64,000 bases of DNA from Pseudoroseomonas cervicalis (GTDB taxonomy: Bacteria; Pseudomonadota; Alphaproteobacteria; Acetobacterales; Acetobacteraceae), in assembly GCF_030818485.1 (NCBI RefSeq), contig NZ_JAUTAJ010000002.1, positions 248,001 to 312,000 on the forward strand. The letters run 5' to 3'. Below the pieces are notes generated by a model that was not told the origin of the DNA, ran no database searches, and worked only from the letters and a program-made list of their open reading frames with translations. The translations under genes were made by a program, and so were the position numbers. The first letter of the stretch is position 1, and each line of letters begins with the position of its first letter. Positions 46,906 to 54,648 of the stretch are shown one piece after another.

Positions 46906-47561
46906 GCGAGCTCCTCCACGGCCATGCGGCCGGCGCCGCCGCGCGCGATGTCGCGCAGCGCGGCCAGATAGCGGGCATAACGCTGCGGCGCGCGGGCGGG
47001 ATCATCGCGCAGCGCGGCCAGGCTGATCGCCCCGGTCACCGCCACGCCGGTCAGCTGCGCGGCGGGCGGCACCGGCGCGGCGCCGGGCGGCGCGAGCGAC
47101 GGGCCGGACCAGAAGGCAGCCACCGCCGCCCAGGCCTCCGGCCCGCGGCAGCCGGCCTCCAGCGCCAGCGCCATGCAGCGATGGCGCAGCGCCTCCTCCG
47201 GCCGGCGCACCCATTCCTCGGCCGCCTCCAGCGCCTGGCGCTCCAGCGGCGTGGCGTGGCGCGGTGGCGTGGCGCGGGCGGCCATGCAGGCCCACCACAC
47301 CGCCTCGCGCTTCGGCAGCGCATGGGCGGCCAGCCGCACGGCCTGCAGCGGTCGCCCCTCGCGCTCCAGCCGCCGCACGCCCTCACCCGCGTCGGGCGCG
47401 CCCTGCAGGCAGGCCAGGCCCGGCGGGTCCAGCTCCAGCAGCGGCAGCAGCGGCGGCAGGGCGACCGCCAGCTTGCCGGCGGGCGGGACGGCCAGCGCCG
47501 GCGGCGGGCCGCCAGGGACAGGCGCGGAGGCGGCGGGCGCGGCGATGCGGGGGTCGGACAT
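46896..47561 (-). CDS. T6SS-associated protein of unknown function (DUF6931-like)
   Basis: A 221-residue Ala/Pro-rich cytoplasmic protein between vgrG and fha. The N-terminal 40 residues are disordered-looking; the middle holds AVRLAAHALPKREAVWWACM and LEAAEEWVRRPEEALRHRCM, a helical pattern I associate, with limited confidence, with DUF6931-like proteins in alphaproteobacterial T6SS loci. The position, two bases behind the vgrG stop, suggests a role in VgrG or effector loading. No signal peptide. The function is unknown. Confidence 0.65.
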   Translation of the reverse strand: MSDPRIAAPAASAPVPGGPPPALAVPPAGKLAVALPPLLPLLELDPPGLACLQGAPDAGEGVRRLEREGRPLQAVRLAAHALPKREAVWWACMAARATPPRHATPLERQALEAAEEWVRRPEEALRHRCMALALEAGCRGPEAWAAVAAFWSGPSLAPPGAAPVPPAAQLTGVAVTGAISLAALRDDPARAPQRYARYLAALRDIARGGAGRMAVEELAWN

Positions 47562-47563
47562 GC

Positions 47564-49372
47564 TCAATTGATGCGGACGATGCCGCCCTGCAGGATCATG
47601 GTGCCGGCGGCCTCCTCCTGGATCAGCGGCGCCTCGACCTTCACCGACCCGCCGGCCTTGGCGTGGATCAGCGTGCCCTCGATGGTGACGCCGGAGGGGT
47701 CGATGGTGATCTTCGAGCCACCCACCGTCAGGGTGATCGACTGCATCGCCTCGATCTCGATCTTGCCCTGCTCGGCGCTGACAGAAATGTTGCCCTTCTC
47801 GACCACCAGGCTGTCATGGCCCTTCTGCAGCCGGGCGCTGCGATTGTCGCGCACCAGGAGGTTCATGTCCTTCTCGGCCTGGAGATAGACCTCCTCCGAC
47901 CCGGCCTTGTCCTCCATGCGCAGGATGTTGGCGTTCTCCGGCCCGCCGCCCTTGGAGGAGCGGGTGGAGATCCAGCTCTGCGTCATGTTGCCGGGCAGCG
48001 CCTGGGCGTGGCGCGCCGGGTCGTTGTACAGGCTGCCGATGACCACGGGCTTGTCCGGGTCGCCATCCATGAAGCCCACCAGCACCTCGTCGCCGACGCG
48101 CGGCAGGAACCAGGTGCCGCCCCAGCTGCCGGCCCAGGGCTGCGCCACGCGCACCCAGCAGGAGGAGCCGTCATGCCGCGGCCCGGCGCGGTCCCAGTGG
48201 AAATGCACCTTCACCCGGCCATGCTCGTCGCAATGGATCTCGCCGCCCTCGGGGCCGGTGACGATGGCCGATTGCAGGCCGGGGATGGTCGGGCGCGGCC
48301 AGGCGGTGGGGCGGCGCCAGCTGCGCGCGGCCGGGATCAGCGTCAGGCTGTTGCCGTAATGCGTGCCGCCGCCGCCCACCATGTGGCTGTCATCGACGGC
48401 GTTGTGGGTGATGCCGGTGACCAGCCAGGGCACCGGCGCGGCACCCAGGGCGGGCGCCACCATGACGCGGCCGCCGGCGAACAGGGCCGGTTCGGCACCC
48501 TGGGCGCGCACCGTCTCCGCCGCCGCCTCCTCGCGCTCCATGGCCAGCCGCGCCGGATCGGCATCCGGGCGCGGCGCCTGCTGGCCGGGCCAGGAGAACA
48601 GCTCGGCCTCGGCCCTGGAACTGGCCAGCATGGTGCTGGAATTGGCGTTCAGCAGCGCGCCGGGGCGCAGCAGATCGTAATCCAGCGCCGCCGCCTTGCC
48701 GGGCCGCTGCTGGGTGGAGGCGGCCCAGTCCCACAGCGTGTCCGGCCCGCCATTCTCGGCGCCCGGGCGGCTGGTCAGCGGCGGGCAGGGAATGGAAGGG
48801 AAATCGGCATTGGCGCCGGTGATGTGCAGCGTGTGCTCGCCCATCTCGTGGCGGAAGAAATAGCCGCCGCCGACCTCGTCGATCAGCCGCTGCACGAAAT
48901 CGAGATCCGTCTCGTTCCACTGCACGCAGTAATTGCGCGGTGCGCCGGGCAGGCTGCCGAAGCGCACCGGGCTGACCTGCCCTTCCTCCAGCACCGTCTG
49001 CACGATCTGCTTGGCGCTCTGGCTCTGGAAGATGCGGCAATCCGAAGTGCGGGTGAGCTGCCAGAGCCGCGGCAGCGCCACCATGCGATAGCGGCTGAAG
49101 CCGCGCTCGTAATCGCCGGTGCGGCTGAAGGCCTGCACCATGCCGTGGAAATGCCGCGGCGGCCGGCCGGGCGGCGCCACGGTGCAGGTGATGCCGCGGC
49201 CGATCATCTCATCCGGCGTGATGTCCGGGCGCAGCGACACCGCCTCCGCCTCGATGCTGTAGAGGGCGCCGATCTGCTCGCTGACATGCAGCGCGCGCAG
49301 CACCAGCACATCGGGGCCGAGCGGCGTCGTCATCTGCAACAGGCGATCCGCCTGCACCAAGCCGGACGACAT
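47564..49372 (-). CDS. vgrG: Type VI secretion spike protein VgrG (TssI)
   Basis: A 602-residue VgrG forming the trimeric spike on the Hcp tube. The gp27-like part covers about residues 1-360 (LSVEAVS-type opening, FSRTGDYERGFSRYRMVALP, and NETDLDFVQRLIDEVGGGYF). The gp5 OB-fold contains GEIHCDEHGRVKVHFHWDR and GDEVLVGFMDGDPDKPVVIG. The C-terminal beta-helix needle (EIEAMQSITLTVGGSKITID) ends at VRIN, with no added effector domain, so cargo must attach by a separate adaptor or PAAR protein; none is in the window. AAGGGA precedes the ATG. Confidence 0.95.
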   Translation of the reverse strand: MSSGLVQADRLLQMTTPLGPDVLVLRALHVSEQIGALYSIEAEAVSLRPDITPDEMIGRGITCTVAPPGRPPRHFHGMVQAFSRTGDYERGFSRYRMVALPRLWQLTRTSDCRIFQSQSAKQIVQTVLEEGQVSPVRFGSLPGAPRNYCVQWNETDLDFVQRLIDEVGGGYFFRHEMGEHTLHITGANADFPSIPCPPLTSRPGAENGGPDTLWDWAASTQQRPGKAAALDYDLLRPGALLNANSSTMLASSRAEAELFSWPGQQAPRPDADPARLAMEREEAAAETVRAQGAEPALFAGGRVMVAPALGAAPVPWLVTGITHNAVDDSHMVGGGGTHYGNSLTLIPAARSWRRPTAWPRPTIPGLQSAIVTGPEGGEIHCDEHGRVKVHFHWDRAGPRHDGSSCWVRVAQPWAGSWGGTWFLPRVGDEVLVGFMDGDPDKPVVIGSLYNDPARHAQALPGNMTQSWISTRSSKGGGPENANILRMEDKAGSEEVYLQAEKDMNLLVRDNRSARLQKGHDSLVVEKGNISVSAEQGKIEIEAMQSITLTVGGSKITIDPSGVTIEGTLIHAKAGGSVKVEAPLIQEEAAGTMILQGGIVRIN

Positions 49373-49579
49373 GCGTTTCCCTTCGCCATCGGCGCGCCGG
49401 ACGCAGCTCGATCCTGCAGGGCGCCAGTTCAACGCTGCATTTTCTCACGATCACGCCCCGCGCGGTAGGGGCGCAGCCCCGCCCCGGGCCAAACGCTTTC
49501 TTGATCGGCGCGCTGCTTGCGCCGGATCGCCGCGACCGGCAGCCAGCCAGGGCGGATCGACAAGGGAGCGGAACCGCCC
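49373..49579. promoter_or_regulatory. Divergent vgrG/unknown-gene promoter region
   Basis: A 207-bp gap that must hold the start of the vgrG-to-pppA transcript and of the rightward unknown gene. It has one AT-richer patch around 49429-49450. I see no reliable promoter boxes or operator. Confidence 0.3.
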
Positions 49580-50173
49580 ATGACCCAGGCATTGAACGAG
49601 GAGGCGTTCTCGCAGTCGCATTGGCTGCTGCTCGCCAAGGGCTTCAACCTGCAGGATTGGTATGGCAGGCCGCAGCACGGCACGGCGGTGGAGCGCAATG
49701 GCGGGATCGAGAACCCGAACCGCACGCGGCTGCATGCGCGGCGCACGCTGTATTACCGCTTCGCCGATTCCCGCTATGGCGAGGATGGCCAGCAGGGCGG
49801 CGGCTGGTGGCTGGAATATGAGCAGCTGGAGAAGGTGATGCGCGGCTGCGCGGCGCGCGGCCTCAATCTCGGCCAGATGGCGCGGCATTTCCTGGCCGTG
49901 CCCTGGGAGTGGAGCCATATCGACCGCGTCATCTCGGCGGTGTTCGAGCAGCCGATGGACGCCTATGAGGGGCGCGGCCGGCCGGTTGAGCTGACCGGGC
50001 GCTATGGCGGGCGCAACAGCGTCGATGACGGCCAGGGCTATGGCGGCGACCGCAATGTGATCCAGCTTTTCATCCCGGCGATGCGCCAGCATTGGCGCCA
50101 GGCGCTGGGCCAGGTGCGGGTGCAGGACATCCGCGATTTCGCGCGCGGCCACCGCGACCTGATCCGCGTCTGA
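49580..50173 (+). CDS. Unknown protein encoded beside vgrG
   Basis: A 197-residue protein with no family I recognise. AAGGGAGC precedes the ATG. It is rich in aromatic residues (DWYGRPQHG, GGGWWLEYEQLE, AVPWEWSHIDRV) and starts with a helical EEAFSQSHWLLLAKGFNLQD. No signal peptide or membrane helix, so cytoplasmic or delivered by another route. It is divergent from vgrG, lies between the T6SS and the caspase protein, and has no obvious immunity gene beside it. It could be a T6SS-linked accessory protein, an effector or an unrelated gene; position is the only evidence. Confidence 0.7.
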   Translation: MTQALNEEAFSQSHWLLLAKGFNLQDWYGRPQHGTAVERNGGIENPNRTRLHARRTLYYRFADSRYGEDGQQGGGWWLEYEQLEKVMRGCAARGLNLGQMARHFLAVPWEWSHIDRVISAVFEQPMDAYEGRGRPVELTGRYGGRNSVDDGQGYGGDRNVIQLFIPAMRQHWRQALGQVRVQDIRDFARGHRDLIRV

Positions 50174-50218
50174 GGGCGCGCCGCGCCGGATGTCCCAGGG
50201 CGCTCCGCGCCGCGCTTC

Positions 50219-53200
50219 TCAGCGCGGCGCGATGCCCAGCGGGAAGCTGCGCAGGTCGCGCGTCGCGGTGCGGAACACCGCGTTCTGCCGGTGCTGCTTC
50301 TCGCTGGCCAGTTCCGGCACGCGGCGCGAGACATATTCGCCGAGCGCCAGCGCGCTGATCCGCCCATCGCTGTCCTTGGCCGCGCGCCCCGCCAGCCCCT
50401 CGCGCAGCGCATAGGCGAAGACGCCATTGCGGTCGTCATAGCTGTCCAGCGCCTCCTGCACCGAGGAGGAGGCGGCGAGCAGATAGCGCCCCGTCTCATT
50501 GCCCAGCGCCGAAAGGCTGTCCAGCGCCACCTGCCCCGCATAGCAGGTGTCGATCAGCAGAAAACCGTCACGGGCGCGGATGCGGGCCAGCGCCGAGATC
50601 AGCGCGTCATCATCCAGCGCCCGCCGCGCCGCCTCGGTCATCGAGCGCGGGCGGCCGATATCGGCGGGCAGGAACAGGAAGCGCCCATTCTCCTCCACCC
50701 GCACGCCATGGCCGGCGATGTAGAAAACGAAAGTGTCCTCCGGCCGCACCCGGCGTGCCGCATCGTCCAGCGCGCGCAGGATGCCCTCGCGCGTCGCATC
50801 GGCATCCAGCAGCAGGGTGGTGTCGACGCCCTCGAACAGCCCGACGCTGCCGGCGCGCAGCGTGTCGACCACGGTGCGCGCATCCGGCACGGCGAAGCGC
50901 AGATCCATGTCCGGCACGCCGTAATTGTTGACGCCGACGGCCAGGATCACCAGCCGCCCCGCCCCGGGCGGCGGCGCCGCCTGGCCCTCGCGCCGCAGCT
51001 CCAGCCCCGGCCCTTCCGAGAACAGCCCCCGATCGGCGGCGTAGAGCCGCGTCGCGATGGTGTTGGGCCCGGGGTCGAGCGGGATCTCCGCCTGGAAGGG
51101 CGCGTCGCCGCGTGCCTCGCCGCTGCCGCGCGGCGCATCGATGCGCGCGGCGATGCGGCCATTCAGCAGCACGTCGAGCGGGCCGAGGCCGAGGCCGCGA
51201 TCCTGCGGCAGCACGGTGAAGCGCAGCGCCGTCGCCTCGGCCGGCAGCGAGGCCTCGGTCCAGCTCAGCACCGGGCAGGTGCCGTCGGGCATCACGGCGC
51301 AGATCTCGCCGGGCCGCGCCAGCGGCGTGTGGCCGATGCGGGCGCGCAGATCGGCCAGCCGGCCCGCCTGCGGCAGCACGCCGCCGATGCGCGCGCGCAC
51401 CGCCTGCGGCGCGTAGAGCGCGCGATAGGCCTGCTGGAAGCTGGCCCATTCCGGCGTCGCCGCGCGGCCCTCATTCAGGTGCACGCCGACCAGCTCCTGC
51501 CCGCCGGAGGGCGCGTGGTCGAACAGCCCTTCCGGTGTCCACAGCGCCCAGCGCTGCGTGTCGGGCTGGATGAACAGGGCGGCGCGCTCGGTGATGCGGT
51601 TCTCCGCCAGACCGTACCAGCGCAGCGTGCCATCGGCATGGGCGGCGACCAGCAGCGAGCCATCCTGGGTCAGCGCCAGACCCCAGCTGGCACCGGGGCC
51701 GGTCACCGCATCCAGCTGGTTGCCGCGCGCGTCGTAGAGCCGCAGATGCGTGTCGGTGCCGAGCACGAAGCCAAGCCCGCCCGGCAGCACCGCGGCGCTG
51801 CGGGCGAATTCGCCCTGGCCCAGCGCCAGCGGCCGGCCATTCAGCCGCGGCTGGGTGGAGTTGCGCCATTGCGTCAGGCTGATGCCGCCCTCGCTGTCGC
51901 TGGCCGGGCGCAGCCCGTCATTCTCCATCGGCTTGGTCGGGCGCAGCTCGCCGCGCGCCACGTCGAAACCCAGCGCCGGCAGGCCGGGGCGCGGCACCAC
52001 GCGCAGCCGCATGCCGTCGGCGCTCAGCGCCAGGCTGTCGCCCGTGGCGCGGAACTCGGCGGTGCCGGAGCGCGGGGCGAGGGCCAGCCTGCCATCGGGC
52101 GCCAGCCTGCCCCAGCCGGGATCGGCGGCGGCGAAGGCCAGGCCGCCCTGCGGCAGCGGCAGCAGCTGGGCGATGGAATCCCGCGCGGCGCCGATATCGG
52201 TGGCCGGGCCCAGGCCGAAATCCGCCCAGCGGCGGATGACGAAGCGGCGCGGCACGGCGCTGTCGGCCGGGCGCGCCTGCGGCGGCGCGGCGGCGGCGGG
52301 GACAGAGGGCTCCGGCGAGGGCGGGCGGATGCCACGGCCGCCTTGTGTGGCAGCATTGGCGGGGGTGCCACCGCCCGGCTGCGGCGCCACGCTGGCACCG
52401 CCGGCGGCGCGGCCGGGCGCGCTGGGCTCGCCCCGCGCATAACCTGCGGCGTAGAGCTGCACGCCGCCGCGGCCATCGCTGGCCCAGGCGACCGCCGGCA
52501 GCCCCTCCCCCTGCAGGCCGGAGGCATCGGGCAGCGCGACGCTGCGCAGATCGGGCAGCGCCAGGATCTCGACCCGCAGCCGGTCCTCATAGCCCACCGC
52601 CAGCAGCGTGCCATCGGGCGAGAGGGCGATGCCGAAGGGCCGCGCATTGGCCAGCGGCGCGCGCTCGGCCAGCTTGCGGCCGCGCGGGTCGTAGAGGCGC
52701 AGCTTCCCATCGGCGCTGCTGCTGGCCAGCCTGCCCTCGCGGTCGAAGGCGACCATGCGGGCCGGGCCGGCATAGGCCGTGTCGTCGAACACGGCGCGGC
52801 CGGTGCGCGCATCCCAGACCCGGATGCCGGCGCGGCCGCCAAGGGCCGCCGCCAGCCGCGTGCCATCGGGCGAGACCGCCAGATGCTGCACCGGCGCCGG
52901 CAGGCCCGGCAGCCGCGCCGCCAGCCGCCCGGTGCCGGTGTCGAAGACATAGATGCAGAAACTGCCATCCCAGGCGCGGCAGGTGTTGCCGGCGGCGAAG
53001 GCGCGGCTGCCATCGGGGGAGAGGGCGACGGCGTAGAGCTCGCCTTCCTCCGCCTCGCCGATCGGCGGGCGCAGCACGCCGCGCGGCGTGCCATCCGGCA
53101 GCGACCACAGGCGCAGCGTCTTGTCGTCGCTGGCGCTGGCCAGCAGCCGTCCGGCGGCATCGGTCGCCAGACGCGCGACGGGGGCGGTGTGCGCCCCCGT

Positions 53201-53335
53201 CTCGATGCGCAGGATGGGCTGCTGCGGCGGGTCCTGCAGCGCCTGCCCCAGCACGGGGGAGGCCAGCAGCAGGGCCAGGCCAATGGGCAGGCCCGTGGAC
53301 AAGCCCGTGGCCAGGCCCCGCAGCATCCTGCGCAT
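50219..53335 (-). CDS. Secreted WD40-repeat caspase-family protease (peptidase C14)
   Basis: A 1038-residue protein. A signal peptide (about 1-32, LPIGLALLLASPVLGQA) is followed by WD40-type blades (ASASDDKTLRLWSLPDG, LAVSPDGTRLAAALGGRAG, ASSSADGKLRLYDPRG, ALSPDGTLLAVGYEDRL, and LTQDGSLLVAAHADGTLRWY further on) up to about residue 570, a low-complexity stretch near 310-350, an intervening domain, and a C-terminal caspase domain from about 795 (RLVILAVGVNNYGVPDMDL). The catalytic dyad is His in YIAGHGVRVEENG (about 876) and Cys in LIDTCYAGQ (about 931). An Asp/Arg-type specificity cannot be told. It is 7-10 bp downstream of a lipoprotein gene and convergent with the gene beside vgrG. Confidence 0.88.
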   Translation of the reverse strand: MRRMLRGLATGLSTGLPIGLALLLASPVLGQALQDPPQQPILRIETGAHTAPVARLATDAAGRLLASASDDKTLRLWSLPDGTPRGVLRPPIGEAEEGELYAVALSPDGSRAFAAGNTCRAWDGSFCIYVFDTGTGRLAARLPGLPAPVQHLAVSPDGTRLAAALGGRAGIRVWDARTGRAVFDDTAYAGPARMVAFDREGRLASSSADGKLRLYDPRGRKLAERAPLANARPFGIALSPDGTLLAVGYEDRLRVEILALPDLRSVALPDASGLQGEGLPAVAWASDGRGGVQLYAAGYARGEPSAPGRAAGGASVAPQPGGGTPANAATQGGRGIRPPSPEPSVPAAAAPPQARPADSAVPRRFVIRRWADFGLGPATDIGAARDSIAQLLPLPQGGLAFAAADPGWGRLAPDGRLALAPRSGTAEFRATGDSLALSADGMRLRVVPRPGLPALGFDVARGELRPTKPMENDGLRPASDSEGGISLTQWRNSTQPRLNGRPLALGQGEFARSAAVLPGGLGFVLGTDTHLRLYDARGNQLDAVTGPGASWGLALTQDGSLLVAAHADGTLRWYGLAENRITERAALFIQPDTQRWALWTPEGLFDHAPSGGQELVGVHLNEGRAATPEWASFQQAYRALYAPQAVRARIGGVLPQAGRLADLRARIGHTPLARPGEICAVMPDGTCPVLSWTEASLPAEATALRFTVLPQDRGLGLGPLDVLLNGRIAARIDAPRGSGEARGDAPFQAEIPLDPGPNTIATRLYAADRGLFSEGPGLELRREGQAAPPPGAGRLVILAVGVNNYGVPDMDLRFAVPDARTVVDTLRAGSVGLFEGVDTTLLLDADATREGILRALDDAARRVRPEDTFVFYIAGHGVRVEENGRFLFLPADIGRPRSMTEAARRALDDDALISALARIRARDGFLLIDTCYAGQVALDSLSALGNETGRYLLAASSSVQEALDSYDDRNGVFAYALREGLAGRAAKDSDGRISALALGEYVSRRVPELASEKQHRQNAVFRTATRDLRSFPLGIAPR

Positions 53336-53345
53336 CATGCGCGGA

Positions 53346-54338
53346 TCAGCTCGCCGCCAGCTCGAAGCCGGTGGCGGCCGCGCTCTGCGCCTGCGTCACG
53401 CTCTCCGCGAAATTGTCGCGGCGGGCGATGTTGCTGGCGGCCAGCGAACGCGCATCGCCCGACACGCCGGTCGGCGTCACGCGCGGCGTGCCGAGATTGC
53501 GGCGATTGGCGAAGGAATCGGTGGTGACATAGCCGCGCTGGCCGCTCGCCGTCTCCACCAGCGCATAGCTGCCGCTGGCCGGGCGCGCCTGCACCGCGCT
53601 GCGCGCCGCCACCTTGCCGATCTCGGGCGAGGCCGGATCCGGGCGCAGCCGCAGCACCGCCTCGCGGCTCACCTGCACCTGGCGCATCGGCGCCTGGCGC
53701 GCCGCCAGGGTGGTCTTGGTGGTGCCGGGGGCGACGCTCTCCACCGCCGTGTCGAACTCGGCGCCGCGCTTGCTGATGTTCTGGCTGATGGTCTGCGCCA
53801 GCGCGATCTCGCGCTGGGTGCGCTCGCGCAGCTGCGTCATGCGCGCCTCGGCCGTCGGGCGGTCCAGGCTGCCATTGGCGACCGCGGCACGGATCTCCTG
53901 CGCCTGGCGGAAGCGGCAATCCATCAGCTGGTCGAAGGCGAGCTGGGTGCGGTCGAGCTCGGCATTCTCGCGCTCCAGATCGGAGGCGAGCGAGGCGCGC
54001 AGCCCGGCCTGGTCCTGGTTGCGCTGCTGCAGCGCGTAGAGATAGCCGCCCGCCGCGCCGGCCACGGCGCCGGTGGCCGCACCGATCGCGGCACCGCGCC
54101 AGTTCTGGCCGATGGCGCCGCCCAGCAGCGCGCCGCCCACGGCGCCGAGCGCCGCGCCCTTTAGGATGTCCTCGGCGAAGAAATTGCCGGTGCTGTCGAG
54201 AGCGACCAGCTGCGCGCGGCAGGAATCGGTGCCGTCATCCGCGCCGATCCGCCCCTCGCGCGTCAGCGGCGTGGCGCAGCCGGCGAGCAGGCTGAGGGAG
54301 GTGACGAGGGCGACGGCACGCCGCGCTTGGACTGGCAT
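53346..54338 (-). CDS. Lipoprotein with glycine zipper, coiled coil and SH3-like domain
   Basis: A 330-residue envelope protein. A lipobox LLAGC gives an acylated Cys21. Residues about 58-105 form a glycine zipper (ALGAVGGALLGGAIGQNWRG and AIGAATGAVAGAAGGYLYAL) that could insert in or line a membrane. A charged coiled coil runs from about 108 to 190, and a bacterial SH3-like domain (AVLRLRPDPASPEIGKVAAR to RGYVTTDSF, about 213-265) may bind peptidoglycan or a partner. AAAGGAAAG precedes the ATG. It is the first gene of a two-gene operon with the WD40-caspase, so the two likely act together in the envelope. Confidence 0.82.
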   Translation of the reverse strand: MPVQARRAVALVTSLSLLAGCATPLTREGRIGADDGTDSCRAQLVALDSTGNFFAEDILKGAALGAVGGALLGGAIGQNWRGAAIGAATGAVAGAAGGYLYALQQRNQDQAGLRASLASDLERENAELDRTQLAFDQLMDCRFRQAQEIRAAVANGSLDRPTAEARMTQLRERTQREIALAQTISQNISKRGAEFDTAVESVAPGTTKTTLAARQAPMRQVQVSREAVLRLRPDPASPEIGKVAARSAVQARPASGSYALVETASGQRGYVTTDSFANRRNLGTPRVTPTGVSGDARSLAASNIARRDNFAESVTQAQSAAATGFELAAS

Positions 54339-54648
54339 GGCTGGCTTTCCTTTGCAGTAGGCGGGCGGACCCTAACGGCCGCGCTTGTTCATTGCCAAGC
54401 CACGCACGGGCATGGAGCGCAACTTCGCCGTCGCTCTCTCGATCATGTGACGAAGTTTTGCGGCGCACACCGCGCTTTGGCATGGGATGTGGCTGTCACG
54501 CATCAGTTTCAAGCCGGCTGTCATCACATTCGTTTCAGCAGCGCACTGCAATCTCGCCGGCGCTGTCACGCGGCGTTGAAGCGGCGTGGCCTGGACAGCG
54601 GCCGCCCGGACGGCGCCTGTTCGCGCTCTCGGCGCAAGGGGCGCGATC
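54339..54648. other. 310-bp divergent intergenic region, lipoprotein/M48 protease
   Basis: No gene is supported here. The stretch is lower in GC than its surroundings between about 54400 and 54560, which suggests promoters for both flanking genes, but I cannot assign -35/-10 pairs. A short rightward open frame exists but shows no protein-like composition. Confidence 0.4.

Noticed and set aside
50174..50218. Terminator between the vgrG-adjacent gene and the caspase gene
   Set aside because: The region is GC-rich with partial repeats of GCGCCGCGCC, but no consistent stem could be paired by hand.
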